Source: Mycobacterium sp. (lineage in GTDB: Bacteria > Actinomycetota > Actinomycetes > Mycobacteriales > Mycobacteriaceae). Taken from it: 54,771 bases of DNA. The stretch covers positions 1 through 54,771 of the forward strand of contig NZ_JAFBAR010000061.1 in the NCBI RefSeq assembly GCF_019247635.1, in the 5' to 3' direction. The position numbers were made by a program, and so were the translations under genes. Position 1 is the stretch's first letter; the number at the start of each line of letters is the position of its first letter. The notes beneath the pieces are model-generated. The model worked only from the letters and a program-made list of their open reading frames with translations, was not told the DNA's origin and ran no database searches. Positions 38,501 to 46,928 of this stretch are shown here, in pieces.

Positions 38501-39120
38501 CGAACGACCTGTGCGACCTGCCTGTCGCGGTATTCCGCTGCGACATGATCCTGGCCGACACCAGCTATGCGGGTCAGCTCAACGTGCCGGACATGTTCAC
38601 CCGGATGATGCTGAGTCTGGTGGCCACCGGGATCGCGCCCGGTTCGTTCTACGAGCTGGACGCCGACGGCAACCGGCAACGCGCCCACTACGACGGGCTG
38701 CCCGTCGAGTTCATCGCGGAGGCGATTGCCACCCTGGGGCCCACCCAGGGCGGCGACGGGTTCCAGACGTACCACGTGATGAACCCCTACGACGACGGCA
38801 TCGGGTTCGACGAGTTCGTCGACTGGCTGATCGAGGACGGTTGTTCGATCCGGCGGATAGCCGACTACAGCGAGTGGTTGCAGCGGTTCGAGACGTCGCT
38901 GCGGGCTCTGCCGGACCAGCAGCGTCAGGCCTCGCTTCTGCCGCTGTTGCACAACTACCAAAAGCCCGAGGTGCCGGTGTGCGGGTCGATCGCTCCGACA
39001 GACCGATTCCGCGCGGCCGTGCAGGACGCGAAAGTCGGCCCGGACAAGGACATTCCGCACATCTCGGCGCCGGTCATCGTCAAGTACGTCAGCGACCTGC
39101 GACTGCTCGGGTTGCTCTGA
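35584..39120 (+). CDS. fadD9: Carboxylic acid reductase (FadD9-type)
   Basis: 1178 residues, three-domain CAR. Reduces carboxylic acids (aromatic and fatty) to aldehydes using ATP and NADPH. Adenylation domain: [11 protein letters not shown] at residues 252-262 and [11 protein letters not shown]. Phosphopantetheine carrier: [11 protein letters not shown] with Ser689. Reductase domain: [13 protein letters not shown] motif at 787-794 and catalytic YGNSK (Tyr959, Lys963). The order and length match characterised mycobacterial and Nocardia CARs; a phosphopantetheinyl transferase elsewhere must activate Ser689. ATG at 35584, AAGGGGAT 8 bp upstream. Symbol follows the M. tuberculosis name. Confidence 0.96.
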   Translation: MPTAQQQEERLARRVDDLVANDPQFAAARPDPTVAAALEQPGLRLPQIIQTVVEGYADRPALGQRAVDFATDPKTGRTALTLLPRFETVSYRELGERISALGRALTADSLHAEDRVCVLGFNSVDYATIDMALAQMGAVSVPLQTSAAVAQLQPIITETEPALIAASVNQLPDAVELILGDPAPAQRAEKLIVFDYHPEVDDERDAVAAARTRLSDTGVVVETLAEVVERGEGLPAIPLADVAQDALALLIYTSGSTGAPKGAMYPQANFGKMFRRSSKNWFGPTAASITLNFMPMSHVMGRGILYGTLGNGGTAYFAAKSDLSTLLEDLALVRPTELNFVPRIWETLFGEFHSEVDRRLVDGSDRAAIEEEVMVEQRQNLLGGRFIFAMTGSAPTSPELKSWAESLLQMHLLDGYGSTEAGMVLFDGEVQRPPVIDYKLVDVPDLGYFNTDRPHPRGELLLKTENLFPGYYKRPEVTAGVFDEDGYYRTGDVVAEVGPNRVVYVDRRNNVLKLAQGEFVTVAKLEAVFGNSPLVRQIYVYGNSAHPYLLAVVVPTEDALDRYADDGLDALKPVIADSLQNVAKEAGLQSYEVPRDFIIETTPFTLENGLLTGIRKLAWPKLKAHYGERLEQLYAELAAGQANELSDLRRSGANAPVLQTISRAAAAMLGAASTDLSPDAHFTDLGGDSLSALTFGNLLHEIFDIEVPVGVIVSPASDLQAIADYIENQRQGTKRPTFASVHGRSAEQVTEVHASELTLDKFIDADTLAAAPNLPGPATEVRTVLLTGATGFLGRYLALEWLERMDLVDGKVICLVRAKSDEDARARLDKTFDSGDPRLLAHYRELAADHLEVLAGDKGEADLGLDAATWQRLADTVDLIVDPAALVNHVLPYSQLFGPNALGTAELIRLALTTKIKPYTYVSTIGVGDQIKRSEFTEDGDIRVISATRSINDGYANGYGNSKWAGEVLLREANDLCDLPVAVFRCDMILADTSYAGQLNVPDMFTRMMLSLVATGIAPGSFYELDADGNRQRAHYDGLPVEFIAEAIATLGPTQGGDGFQTYHVMNPYDDGIGFDEFVDWLIEDGCSIRRIADYSEWLQRFETSLRALPDQQRQASLLPLLHNYQKPEVPVCGSIAPTDRFRAAVQDAKVGPDKDIPHISAPVIVKYVSDLRLLGLL

Positions 39121-39127
39121 CGCGATA

Positions 39128-39167
39128 GCAAAAGCCGATCGCCGGCGCGCCGGCGATCGGCTTTTGC
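39128..39167. terminator. Perfect 40-bp palindrome after the carboxylic acid reductase gene
   Basis: GCAAAAGCCGATCGCCGGCG (39128-39147) is followed directly by its exact reverse complement (39148-39167). It starts 7 bp after the fadD9 stop and ends 8 bp before the stop of the convergent membrane-protein gene. A two-way transcription terminator is the obvious reading. Its arm ends (GCAAAAGC/GCTTTTGC) match those of the hairpin at 20400. Confidence 0.8.
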
Positions 39168-39175
39168 GTGCGCAA

Positions 39176-39817
39176 TTAGGGGGCGTGCCCGACCGGTGCG
39201 CGGTGGCGACGGAACAAGCCGCCGCCACGGTGCGGCTCGGTTTCGGTGTTATAGGGCGGCGCCGGCGTGGTGAGCGCGTCGGCGGGCTCCTCCAAACCTG
39301 AGTATTGCTGCTGGGCCGGCACAGGTTCGGCCGGTTGCACCGGTTGCACGTCGCGCGCCAGCCGGACAGCCAGGCGCGCCAGGACAGCTCCGGCCAGGAA
39401 GACGATCAGCACGCCCAGGCCGGAGAAGTAGGCAAGCTGCAACGCCGCGTGCTTGCGCTGCGTGACGGCAACCGGGTCGCCGACGGAGCCGATCCCCAGC
39501 AACGGGGCGAAGACGGTGCCGACGACGAACCACGCGCCGCCGAGCGCGGCCAGCCAGCCGCCGAGCATCGCGCTCGCGCGATGTCTCGAAACGATTAGCA
39601 GCAGGCCGCCGACCGCGGTGGCGACGCCCGGCAACACCTCCAGCCAGCCCCGGGCGGCGGTCCACGTCTGACCGGGCGTGTAAGCGAATTCGAAGGTCGG
39701 GCCGATGAAGGGGATCAGCGCTCCCCAACCACCCAGAACGACCAGGAGCAATCCGGTAAGCGCGCCGCGGGTGCGTGGGATGCGCATTCTGGCGACACGA
39801 GTGTCTGTGTGTTTCAT
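39176..39817 (-). CDS. Four-TM membrane protein of unknown function
   Basis: 213 residues from ATG at 39817. Four hydrophobic segments: ALTGLLLVVLGGWGALIPFIG, LPGVATAVGGLLLIVS, LAALGGAWFVVGTVFAPLLG and LAYFSGLGVLIVFLAGAVLA (fragments quoted). Then comes a cytosolic-type tail rich in Pro, Gln and Glu (QPAEPVPAQQQ) ending in an Arg-rich patch (GGGLFRRHRAP). No domain recognised. It occupies the place where H37Rv has PE_PGRS44, as I recall. The stop lies 8 bp beyond the palindrome at 39128-39167. Confidence 0.7.
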   Translation of the reverse strand: MKHTDTRVARMRIPRTRGALTGLLLVVLGGWGALIPFIGPTFEFAYTPGQTWTAARGWLEVLPGVATAVGGLLLIVSRHRASAMLGGWLAALGGAWFVVGTVFAPLLGIGSVGDPVAVTQRKHAALQLAYFSGLGVLIVFLAGAVLARLAVRLARDVQPVQPAEPVPAQQQYSGLEEPADALTTPAPPYNTETEPHRGGGLFRRHRAPVGHAP

Positions 39818-39859
39818 GGCGTCACGGATACCCGAAGGCCGCGGTGTTGAAGCATCAGG

Positions 39860-40252
39860 TCAGCTCTTGAGGCCCAGTACCAGCAGAATGATGGCGATTG
39901 TCGGAAACAGGCCCTGCACTACGGCAGCGCGGGCCTTGTCGCGCGCCGAGATCAGCAGCACCACCGCCGCCGCCGCCATGGAACCGACGCCGGCGAAAAT
40001 CAGCGCCGCGCCAACGGCCCTGCATCCCATGGCAACCGCGCCGACGCCTACGCCGGTGACGATAGCGAGAAACAGGTTGTAGAAGCCCTGGTTGAGCGCG
40101 AGCAACTTCGTGGTCTCGGCCTCCTCGGGCGTGGTGCCGAAGGTCGCGCGGGTACGCGGCGAAGTCCAGGTCAGCGATTCCATGGTGAAGATGTAAACGT
40201 GCACCAGCGCGGCGAGTGCGGCGACTATTAGCCCGGCCGTGATCATCGTCAT
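39860..40252 (-). CDS. DUF1304-family membrane protein
   Basis: 130 residues, the usual DUF1304 size, with four membrane segments (LIVAALAALVHVYIFTMESL, NLFLAIVTGVGVGAVAMG, LIFAGVGSMAAAAVVLLIS, GLFPTIAIILLVLGL). The family marks HVYIFTMESLTW and LLALNQGFYNLFLA are present. Function unknown. It starts 12 bp after the ruvB stop on the same strand, so it may be co-transcribed with ruvCAB and share its SOS control. Confidence 0.8.
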   Translation of the reverse strand: MTMITAGLIVAALAALVHVYIFTMESLTWTSPRTRATFGTTPEEAETTKLLALNQGFYNLFLAIVTGVGVGAVAMGCRAVGAALIFAGVGSMAAAAVVLLISARDKARAAVVQGLFPTIAIILLVLGLKS

Positions 40253-40264
40253 CCTCCAGTCGAA

Positions 40265-41305
40265 CTACTCGAACAGCCCCGGTTGGCTCGCGCCGACCGG
40301 CGGCGTCAGCCCCAGGTGAGTCCAGGCTTGCGGGGTCGCCACCCGCCCGCGCGGGGTACGGGCGACCATACCGGCGCGCACCAGGAACGGCTCACACACC
40401 TCCTCAACCGTGGCGGCTTCCTCTCCCACGGCCACTGCCAGCGTCGACACCCCGACCGGTCCGCCGCCGAAGCTACGGGTCAGCGCCGACAGCACCGATC
40501 GATCCAGCCGGTCGAGGCCGAGTTCGTCGACGTCGTAAACCTCCAGCGCCGCCTTGGCCACGTCGCGGGTGATGACGCCGTCGGCGCGCACCTCGGCGAA
40601 GTCTCGTACCCGGCGCAGCAGCCGGTTTGCGATTCGCGGCGTGCCGCGCGAGCGTCGGGCGATCTCCGCGCCGGCCTCACCGCCGAGCTCGATGCCCAGG
40701 ATCCCGGCGGACCGCGCCAGCACCCGCTCCAGCTCAGCCGGCTCGTAGAAGTCCATGTGCGCGGTGAAGCCGAACCGGTCGCGCAGCGGGCCGGTCAGCG
40801 CCCCGGACCGAGTGGTGGCGCCGACCAGCGTGAAGGGTGCGACCTCGAGCGGAATCGACGTCGCCCCCGGCCCTTTGCCGACCACCACGTCGACCCGGAA
40901 ATCCTCCATCGCCAGGTACAGCATCTCCTCGGCCGGCCGCGCGATGCGGTGGATTTCGTCGATGAACAGCACATCGTGCTCCACCAGGTTGGACAGCATC
41001 GCGGCCAGGTCGCCCGCGCGCTCCAGCGCGGGCCCGGACGTCAACCGCAGCGAGGTTCCCAGCTCGGCGGCGATGATCATCGCCAGCGACGTCTTGCCCA
41101 GCCCCGGCGGGCCGGACAGCAGAATGTGGTCCGGTGTGCCGCCGCGGTTCTTGGCTCCTTCGATGACCAGCTGCAGCTGTTCGCGAACCCGCGGCTGGCC
41201 GATGAACTCCCGCAGTGAGCGAGGGCGCAGGCTGCCGTCGATGTCGCCCTCGCCGACGTTCAGCGCCGGGCTGACGTCCCGGTCCGCGAAATCCTCCTCG
41301 GTCAT
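40265..41305 (-). CDS. ruvB: Holliday junction branch-migration ATPase RuvB
   Basis: 346 residues. Hexameric AAA+ motor that pulls DNA through the RuvA-bound junction. Walker [12 protein letters not shown], Walker [10 protein letters not shown], sensor [22 protein letters not shown] with the arginine finger region, and a winged-helix end ([14 protein letters not shown]). ATG at 41305 overlaps the ruvA stop (ATGA). Third gene of ruvC-ruvA-ruvB. Confidence 0.97.
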   Translation of the reverse strand: MTEEDFADRDVSPALNVGEGDIDGSLRPRSLREFIGQPRVREQLQLVIEGAKNRGGTPDHILLSGPPGLGKTSLAMIIAAELGTSLRLTSGPALERAGDLAAMLSNLVEHDVLFIDEIHRIARPAEEMLYLAMEDFRVDVVVGKGPGATSIPLEVAPFTLVGATTRSGALTGPLRDRFGFTAHMDFYEPAELERVLARSAGILGIELGGEAGAEIARRSRGTPRIANRLLRRVRDFAEVRADGVITRDVAKAALEVYDVDELGLDRLDRSVLSALTRSFGGGPVGVSTLAVAVGEEAATVEEVCEPFLVRAGMVARTPRGRVATPQAWTHLGLTPPVGASQPGLFE

Positions 41306-41895
41306 CGGGCCTTCCCCAGCAGTGACAGGGCGGCACGCAGCGCGCTGGACGTCGTCGCGCCATGATCCCCGGCCAACACCTTATCGGTGGCCTCCTCGGC
41401 CTGTTTGGCGGCGAACCCGAGGCCGACCAGGGCCTCCACCACCGGGCTGCGAACCCCGTGACCGTTGACGGTTGGGGCCCCCGAGCTTGCGGCGACGGCA
41501 CCAACTTTGTCGCGCAATTCCAGCACCATTCGTTCGGCACCGCGCTTGCCGATGCCGGGCACCCGGGTCAGCGCGCCGACGTCGCCGTCGGCCAGCGCCT
41601 GTCGCAGCGCCTGCGCGTCGTGCACGGCCAGTGTCGCCATGGCCAGCCGCGGCCCGACACCGGAGACGCCCAGCAATGTCAGGAACAGATCGCGGGTCTC
41701 CCCGTCGGGAAACCCGTACAGCGTCATCGAATCTTCGCGCACGATCATCGCGGTGACCAGGCGGCCCTCACTCCCCTGCCGCAGCGTCGCCAACGTCGAC
41801 GGCGTCGCGTTCACCCGGTATCCGACGCCGGCGGCCTCGATCACCACGTGGTCGAGCGCGACCTCGAGCACCTCACCGCGGACCGCGGCGATCAT
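41302..41895 (-). CDS. ruvA: Holliday junction-binding protein RuvA
   Basis: 197 residues. OB-fold N-terminus ([20 protein letters not shown]), two helix-hairpin-helix motifs ([17 protein letters not shown] and [16 protein letters not shown]) and the C-terminal RuvB-binding helix region ([19 protein letters not shown]). Binds the four-way junction as tetramers. ATG at 41895 overlaps the ruvC stop (ATGA), and its own stop overlaps the ruvB start, so the three are tightly coupled. Confidence 0.96.
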   Translation of the reverse strand: MIAAVRGEVLEVALDHVVIEAAGVGYRVNATPSTLATLRQGSEGRLVTAMIVREDSMTLYGFPDGETRDLFLTLLGVSGVGPRLAMATLAVHDAQALRQALADGDVGALTRVPGIGKRGAERMVLELRDKVGAVAASSGAPTVNGHGVRSPVVEALVGLGFAAKQAEEATDKVLAGDHGATTSSALRAALSLLGKAR

Positions 41896-42458
41896 CGGGC
41901 GGCTTTCAGCTTGGCCTGATAGTCGCGTCGATGCTGGGCGGCCAGCGCTTCGGCCTTCGCACGAGCCTGAGCCATCCGCGTCAGCATCGGCGCGCGCCAA
42001 CAGTGGCAAATCGCCAGGGCCAGCGCGTCGGCCGCGTCGGCCGGCGTCGGTTTGGCTTGCAGCGCAAGGATTCTGGTGACCATCGCGGTAACCTGCGCCT
42101 TGTCTGCCGAACCGTTGCCGGTGACCGCGGCCTTGACTTCGCTGGGAGTGTGGAAGTGCACGTCGATCCCCCGTTTGGCCGCCGCCAGCGCGATCACACC
42201 ACCGGCCTGCGCCGTGCCCATCACGGTGGAGACGTTGTGCTGAGAGAACACTCGCTCGACGGCCATCACGTCGGGTTGATGGGTGTCCAGCCAATGCTCG
42301 ACGGCATCGCTGATGGTGAGCAACCGCTTCGCCAGCGGCACATCCGAGGGGGTACGCACCACGTCGACATCGAGCGCTATCAAATGGCGACCGCGCCCGT
42401 TCTCGATGACCGACAGCCCACATCGCGTCAACCCGGGATCGACACCCATTACTCGCAC
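41892..42458 (-). CDS. ruvC: Holliday junction endonuclease RuvC
   Basis: 188 residues, the same length as in M. tuberculosis. RNase H-like resolvase with Asp7 in [12 protein letters not shown], a Glu in [10 protein letters not shown] and Asp residues in [12 protein letters not shown]. Start read as GTG at 42458; an ATG three codons on (42449) is inside a TAATG overlap with a four-codon frame (see findings). AGGTGG lies 9 bases upstream of the GTG. A LexA box at 42477-42492 places ruvCAB under SOS control. Divergent from the DUF4178 gene. Confidence 0.96.
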   Translation of the reverse strand: MRVMGVDPGLTRCGLSVIENGRGRHLIALDVDVVRTPSDVPLAKRLLTISDAVEHWLDTHQPDVMAVERVFSQHNVSTVMGTAQAGGVIALAAAKRGIDVHFHTPSEVKAAVTGNGSADKAQVTAMVTRILALQAKPTPADAADALALAICHCWRAPMLTRMAQARAKAEALAAQHRRDYQAKLKAAR

Positions 42459-42476
42459 CGCATACTCCCACCTAGG

Positions 42477-42492
42477 TAGAACAGTTGTTCGA
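42477..42492 (-). promoter_or_regulatory. LexA (SOS) box upstream of ruvCAB
   Basis: On the minus strand TCGAAC AACT GTTCTA, one mismatch from TCGAACNNNNGTTCGA. It lies 18 bp upstream of the ruvC GTG. Damage control of ruvC by LexA is known in M. tuberculosis. The box is in the 134-bp divergent gap, so the DUF4178 operon could also be touched. Confidence 0.82.
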
Positions 42493-42592
42493 TACCTTAA
42501 CGGCTGGGTCCGACATCGGCGGGTAGGACACGCGGTGACGTCCTGGCCAGCGCAAAAGCTGTTACCTTAAAGCGCACTACGGAAGGGTTGGC

Positions 42593-43213
42593 GTGGGGTC
42601 ACTGTTGATCGTGCTGGCCGCGGTGCTGTTCATCGCGTCGATCGTCGTCCTGGTCGTGGCGCTGCGCCGGCCGAAAACGCCCAAGGCGGGCGGGGGGCGC
42701 CAGGATCCGCTGTTCTTCAACGCGATGCCTCAGTTCGGGCCGCGCCAGCTGGGCCCGGGCGCGATCGTCAGCTACGGCGGCATCGACTACGTAGTCCGCG
42801 GATCCGTCACCTACCGCGAGGGGCCGTTCGTGTGGTGGGAACACCTGCTGGAGGGCGGCGACCAGCCCCTGTGGTTCAGCGTCGAGGAGGACGACGGGCG
42901 CCTTGAGCTGGCGATGTGGGTCGCCCGCAAGGACCTCGTCACGTTGCAGCCCGGCGGCCAGCATGTGGTCGACGGGGTGACGTTCCACGAGAAGGAGCGT
43001 GGCGGCGCCGGCTACACCACCGAGGGCACGACCGGCCTCCCGGCGGGCGGGCAGATGGACTTCGTGGACTACGCCAACGCCGACGAGAGTGCGCTGCTGT
43101 CCTTCGAACGCTGGGCACCCGGCATGCCCTGGGAGGTGTCGACGGGCAAAACCGTGCTGCCCGGCGAACTGACCCTCTACCCCGCACCGTCTCCGGGAAA
43201 CCCGGGAACCTAG
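42593..43213 (+). CDS. DUF4178 membrane-anchored protein (Rv2597-like)
   Basis: 206 residues from GTG at 42593. One N-terminal membrane helix (LLIVLAAVLFIASIVVLVVAL), then a cytosolic beta-rich DUF4178 domain: GAIVSYGGIDYVVRGSVTY, WWEHLLEGGDQPLWFSVEEDDG and MWVARKD. First gene of a five-gene operon; its TAG is directly followed by the next GTG. Function unknown. The VapBC40 pair that I recall between ruvC and this gene in H37Rv is absent. Confidence 0.83.
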   Translation: MGSLLIVLAAVLFIASIVVLVVALRRPKTPKAGGGRQDPLFFNAMPQFGPRQLGPGAIVSYGGIDYVVRGSVTYREGPFVWWEHLLEGGDQPLWFSVEEDDGRLELAMWVARKDLVTLQPGGQHVVDGVTFHEKERGGAGYTTEGTTGLPAGGQMDFVDYANADESALLSFERWAPGMPWEVSTGKTVLPGELTLYPAPSPGNPGT

Positions 43214-43720
43214 GTGCCCCTGCATCGGCTCGCCGTGGCTCCAGCGGACGTGTCTGGGGCGCGGCTGGGGCTCGCGCTCAACGCACCGGCGCCACCACCG
43301 CTGGCCAGCTGCCGGCTTGACCACCCTGCCGGCGGCGCGCTGTTGCTCGGGGTGCTGGGCGCGTCCCACGTCGTCGTCATCGAGCACCTCGATCGCCGCT
43401 TCTCCGAGCAGGTCTCGTGCACTGCCGGCCCCGCCCTGCCCGAACACACCGACGCCCCCGGCTACCACCTGGAGACGCGCACCGACGCAGTCGAGGAGGA
43501 CGCGTTCCGCGCGCTCGCCAAGGAGCTGCGCGAACAGTGCGCTCTCGAGGCCGGATGGCTCGGCGGAACCTTCCCCGGGGACGACGCCGCGCTCACCGTA
43601 CTGGCCGCCGAACCCGACGGGACAGGGTGGCGCTGGCAGACGTGGCACCTGTACCCGGCCGGCTCGGGAGGCACCCAAGGCGGGACGGTCGTCCACACGG
43701 CCAGCCGGTGGCGGCCGTGA
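43214..43720 (+). CDS. DUF2617-family protein (Rv2598-like)
   Basis: 168 residues from GTG at 43214, abutting the previous stop. DUF2617 marks: LGVLGASHVVVIEHLDRRFSE, AFRALAKELREQC and the C-terminal GWRWQTWHLYPAGSGGTQG and TASRW. No signal or membrane segment. The stop overlaps the next start (GTGA). Function unknown; in operons like this it travels with DUF4247 and an aminopropyltransferase. Confidence 0.82.
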   Translation: MPLHRLAVAPADVSGARLGLALNAPAPPPLASCRLDHPAGGALLLGVLGASHVVVIEHLDRRFSEQVSCTAGPALPEHTDAPGYHLETRTDAVEEDAFRALAKELREQCALEAGWLGGTFPGDDAALTVLAAEPDGTGWRWQTWHLYPAGSGGTQGGTVVHTASRWRP

Positions 43721-44148
43721 GCCGCAACCGCCTGCTCATGATCGCCGGCGCGCTGGCCCTCGCGGCGATTGCGTCGTTGATCGGCGGAATCGTATTGCTA
43801 AACAAGGACATCGGCTCGTATATCGCAAGCCACTATCACGAGTACTCCCGCGACGCCAACGGCACACGCTACGTCTGCAGCGGATCCCCGTCGGACGTCG
43901 CCGACACGCTGGCCGACTACCAAGCCCCGCAGGCGCGCGCGGACAACGGCAACAACGAGTACCTGCGTTACAGCAACAACATCGTCATCGTCGGGCCCGA
44001 CGGCAATTATCCGTGCAGCATCCGCGTCGAACCGCTGAGCGCCGGATACAGCCACGGCTCGTTCATCTTCCTCGGCCCCGGTTTCACCCCCGGATCTCCT
44101 TCCGGCGGCGCGGGAGGCAGCCCCGGCGGCCCCGGCGGAACCAAATAG
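43717..44148 (+). CDS. DUF4247 membrane/exported protein (Rv2599-like)
   Basis: 143 residues from GTG at 43717, inside the GTGA overlap. An N-terminal membrane helix ([23 protein letters not shown]), then an extracytoplasmic domain with [16 protein letters not shown] and [13 protein letters not shown] (two Cys, perhaps a disulfide). It ends in a Gly/Pro/Ser tail ([17 protein letters not shown]). Same length as Rv2599. Function unknown. Confidence 0.82.
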   Translation: MSRNRLLMIAGALALAAIASLIGGIVLLNKDIGSYIASHYHEYSRDANGTRYVCSGSPSDVADTLADYQAPQARADNGNNEYLRYSNNIVIVGPDGNYPCSIRVEPLSAGYSHGSFIFLGPGFTPGSPSGGAGGSPGGPGGTK

Positions 44149-44176
44149 CGACCCTCCAAGAAAGGTAAGGACAGTC

Positions 44177-44635
44177 ATGTACCAGGCGGCCATCGATTTC
44201 GGAAGCCTCAACGTCGCTTCAATCCTGCGCGGAGTGGTCGCGACGATCTTGTATTTCCTGGTCGGCGTCATCGTGCTGATCGCCGGCTTCGTCATGGTCG
44301 ACGTGCTGACCCCGGGGAACCTGCGCCGGCTGGTGTTCATCGATCGCCGCCCCAACGCCGTCGTGCTCGCCTCGGCCATGTATGTCGCACTGGCCACCGT
44401 CATCATCGCCGCCATCAACACCAGCTCCAACCAGCTGGGGCAGGGCCTGCTCGGTGTCGCGATCTACGGAACGGTCGGCGTCATCCTGCAGGGCATCGCG
44501 CTGTTTATCCTGCAAATCGCGGTCCCGGGCCGCTTCGACGAACACGTAGAGGAACCGGCGTTGCATCCCGCCGCGTTCGCTACGGCCACGATGCTGCTGG
44601 CCGTGGGAGGGGTCACCGCAGCAGCACTGTCATGA
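44177..44635 (+). CDS. DUF350-family membrane protein (Rv2600-like)
   Basis: 152 residues from ATG at 44177 with AAAGGTAAGG upstream. Four hydrophobic segments ([79 protein letters not shown], quoted in part). DUF350 proteins form small membrane units of unknown role. The stop overlaps the next start (ATGA), so it is coupled to the aminopropyltransferase. Confidence 0.83.
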   Translation: MYQAAIDFGSLNVASILRGVVATILYFLVGVIVLIAGFVMVDVLTPGNLRRLVFIDRRPNAVVLASAMYVALATVIIAAINTSSNQLGQGLLGVAIYGTVGVILQGIALFILQIAVPGRFDEHVEEPALHPAAFATATMLLAVGGVTAAALS

Positions 44636-46167
44636 GGCGCTGGCGGGCACTGCTGTTGGCGGCGGTGGCGGCGTGCGCGGCGTGCGGAATCGTGTACGAA
44701 CTGGCGCTGCTGACGCTGTCGACGAGTCTGAACGGCGGCGGGATCGTCGCCACGTCACTGATCGTCGCGGGTTATGTGGCCGCGCTGGGCGCGGGCGCGC
44801 TGCTGGTCAAGCCGCTGTTGGCGCGCGCGGGCATCGCCTTCGTCGCGGTCGAGGCGCTGCTGGGTGTCATCGGCGGCCTGTCCGCGGCGGCGTTGTACAT
44901 CAGCTTCGCGTTCTTGGACGAGGCGGGCGGGTCGATGTGGGTGCTGGGTGTGAGCACGGCCCTGATCGGCGGACTCGTCGGCGCCGAAGTGCCGTTGCTG
45001 ATGACGCTGCTGCAGCATGGCCGGGCGGCGTCCGGCAAAGACCCGGCCGCCGACACCGGGCGCACCCTGGCCAACCTCAACGCCGCCGACTATCTGGGGG
45101 CGTTGATCGGTGGGCTGGTGTGGCCATTCGTGTTGTTGCCGCAGCTGGGGATGATTCGCGGCGCGGCGGCCACCGGCATGGTCAACCTGGTGGCGGCGGC
45201 CATCGTGGCGGTTTTCCTGCTGCGGCGCGTCGTCTCGACCCCGCAACTGGTGACGGCGCTGTGCGCGGTGGGCGCGGCCCTGGGTCTGCTGGCCACGCTG
45301 CTCATCAACGCCCGGCAGATCGAGACCACCAGCCGGCAGCGGCTCTACGCTGACCCGATCATCGCCTACCGGCACACCGCCTACCAGGAAATCGTGGTGA
45401 CGCGCCGCGGCAACGACCTGCGCTTGTATTTGGACGGCGGCCTGCAGTTCTCCACCCGCGACGAGTACCGCTACACCGAAAGCCTGGTCTACCCGGCCGT
45501 CGGTACGGGTGCGCGCTCGGTGCTGGTGCTCGGTGGGGGCGACGGCCTGGCCGCCCGCGAGCTGTTGCGCCAGCCCGGCGTGGCAAGGATCGTGCAGGTC
45601 GAGCTGGACCCGGTGGTGATCGAGTTGGCGCGGACAACCATGCGCGAGGCCAACGGCGGTTCGCTGGACAGCCCGCGCGTGCAGGTCATCATCGACGATG
45701 CGATGCGCTGGCTGCGCGGCGGCCAGTCCGGCTTCGACGCCGTGATAGTCGACCTGCCCGACGCCGACACACCTGTGCTGGGCCGGCTGTACTCGACCGA
45801 GTTCTACGCGCTCGCCGGGCAGGCGCTGGCTCCCGGCGGGCTGATGGTCGTGCAGTCGGGCAGCCCGTTTTCCACCCCGACGGCATTCTGGCGCACGGTT
45901 TCGACGATCCGGGCCGCCGGGTTCGCGGTGACGCCGTATCACATGCACGTGCCCACGTTCGGCGACTGGGGGTTTACGTTGGCTCGTCGCGGAGACGTGC
46001 CACCCGCGCCCACGGTGCCGCCCGATGCGCCGCCGCTGCGCTTCCTGACTCAGCGTGTGCTTGACGCCGCGACGGTGTTCTCCGGCGACGTCGGACCGCG
46101 GGACCTGGAGCCGTCGACGCTGGACAATCCACGCATCGTCGAGGACATGCGGCACGGGTACGACTAA
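44632..46167 (+). CDS. speE: Membrane-bound polyamine aminopropyltransferase (spermidine synthase-like)
   Basis: 511 residues. The N-terminal ~230 residues hold about seven membrane segments; the C-terminal half (about 240-505) is a spermidine synthase fold. SAM-binding VLGGGDG is at 299-305, with [14 protein letters not shown], the active-site [13 protein letters not shown] (Asp pair), [11 protein letters not shown] and the [10 protein letters not shown] block. It would transfer aminopropyl from decarboxylated SAM to an amine acceptor, but the membrane domain and operon hint at a lipid-linked or exported acceptor. Symbol follows the M. tuberculosis annotation; no speD-like gene is present. 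Confidence 0.88.
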   Translation: MRRWRALLLAAVAACAACGIVYELALLTLSTSLNGGGIVATSLIVAGYVAALGAGALLVKPLLARAGIAFVAVEALLGVIGGLSAAALYISFAFLDEAGGSMWVLGVSTALIGGLVGAEVPLLMTLLQHGRAASGKDPAADTGRTLANLNAADYLGALIGGLVWPFVLLPQLGMIRGAAATGMVNLVAAAIVAVFLLRRVVSTPQLVTALCAVGAALGLLATLLINARQIETTSRQRLYADPIIAYRHTAYQEIVVTRRGNDLRLYLDGGLQFSTRDEYRYTESLVYPAVGTGARSVLVLGGGDGLAARELLRQPGVARIVQVELDPVVIELARTTMREANGGSLDSPRVQVIIDDAMRWLRGGQSGFDAVIVDLPDADTPVLGRLYSTEFYALAGQALAPGGLMVVQSGSPFSTPTAFWRTVSTIRAAGFAVTPYHMHVPTFGDWGFTLARRGDVPPAPTVPPDAPPLRFLTQRVLDAATVFSGDVGPRDLEPSTLDNPRIVEDMRHGYD

Positions 46168-46210
46168 TCGGAGTCGATCAGCGTGGATCCCGGGCGCTGG
46201 CACAGCCGCG

Positions 46211-46237
46211 CTACATGCGCATGCCATGCGCATGTAG
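46211..46237. promoter_or_regulatory. Perfect 27-bp palindrome upstream of vapB (operator)
   Basis: CTACATGCGCATG (46211-46223), one central C (46224), CATGCGCATGTAG (46225-46237). Exact 13-bp arms, ending 10 bp before the vapB ATG. VapBC complexes bind inverted repeats in their own promoters, so this is the expected autorepression operator. Confidence 0.8.
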
Positions 46238-46247
46238 AGTTCCAGGG

Positions 46248-46487
46248 ATGAGTGTCGCAATTCAGATCAAGGACGTTCCTGAAGAAGTCCGCGACGTCAT
46301 CGCGGCGCGCGCGGCTGCCCGTGGCCAGACCACCCAGGCGTATTTGCGTGGACTATTGGAGCGCGAGTTTCGCGCCGAACGTAATAAGCAGCTGCTTGAG
46401 AACCTTGCCGAGCATCGCAGCCTGGACCTCAGTGCCGAGGAGGTGGTCCGGGAAATCCGCCGCGGGCGCGAGGGAGACGACGATTGA
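46248..46487 (+). CDS. vapB: VapB-type antitoxin (VapB41-like)
   Basis: 79 residues from ATG at 46248 (MSVAIQIKDVPEEV). The N-terminal ribbon-helix-helix (FitA-like) domain (QIKDVPEEVRDVIAARAAA) binds DNA, and the C-terminal acidic/basic arm (LAEHRSLDLSAEEVVREIRRG) should wrap the toxin. Its stop overlaps the toxin start (TTGA). Upstream in-frame ATGs lie inside the palindrome and were not used. It neutralises VapC and represses the operon with it. Confidence 0.88.
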   Translation: MSVAIQIKDVPEEVRDVIAARAAARGQTTQAYLRGLLEREFRAERNKQLLENLAEHRSLDLSAEEVVREIRRGREGDDD

Positions 46488-46888
46488 TCGTCATCGACGC
46501 GAATGTCGCGGTCATGGCGTTGGCCAGCCCGGCAGCGCAAGGTGACGCTGCACGTGCCGCCTTGTACGCCGACGACGCCTGGGTTGCTCCTGCGCACATG
46601 CCTTTGGAGGTGTTGCGCACGTTGCATAAGGCCGTCGCGGCTGATCGCCTCACCATCGCCGACGCCGACGCTTCCGTACAGATGCTGCTAGCGATGCAGA
46701 TCGAGTACATCGGGACGGATGTCGTACTGCTACAGGCGGTCTGGGGGATGCGCCACAATATCTCGGTGTATGACGCCGCTTACCTTGCCGTCGCCGCGAT
46801 GCACGATTCCCCGCTCCTCACCTTCGATGAGCGACTCGCCCACGCGGCCAGCCGGGTTAAGCCCGATGTCCGGGTCCGTCGCCTATGA
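46484..46888 (+). CDS. vapC: VapC-type PIN-domain toxin (VapC41-like)
   Basis: 134 residues from a TTG start at 46484, overlapping the antitoxin stop by 4 bp. PIN-domain ribonuclease with the four acidic residues in place: Asp5 (IVIDANV), Glu42 (PLEVLR), Asp97 (VYDAAYLAVA) and Asp115 (TFDERLA). These bind Mg2+/Mn2+ for RNA cleavage, so the toxin looks active. TTG initiation should keep toxin output below antitoxin. A hairpin spans its stop codon. Confidence 0.9.
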   Translation: MIVIDANVAVMALASPAAQGDAARAALYADDAWVAPAHMPLEVLRTLHKAVAADRLTIADADASVQMLLAMQIEYIGTDVVLLQAVWGMRHNISVYDAAYLAVAAMHDSPLLTFDERLAHAASRVKPDVRVRRL

Positions 46889-46899
46889 CGACGACCCGG
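46870..46899 (+). terminator. Hairpin spanning the vapC stop codon
   Basis: CCGGGT-C-CGTCG (46870-46881, one bulged C) pairs with CGACG-ACCCGG (46889-46899) around a 7-base loop that contains the TGA at 46886-46888. It lies before the convergent hemerythrin-like gene. A terminator or 3'-end stabiliser for the vapBC mRNA. Confidence 0.45.
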
Positions 46900-46928
46900 A
46901 CTCGTTCGCACGCAGCGGAGCGATCGAG

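Noticed and set aside
46215..46247. Upstream ATG start for vapB at 46215
   Set aside because: It would translate the operator palindrome; the ATG at 46248 starts exactly at the conserved antitoxin N-terminus.
44755..46260. 501-residue open frame on the minus strand
   Set aside because: Antisense to the aminopropyltransferase gene; low-complexity Gln/Arg/His composition.
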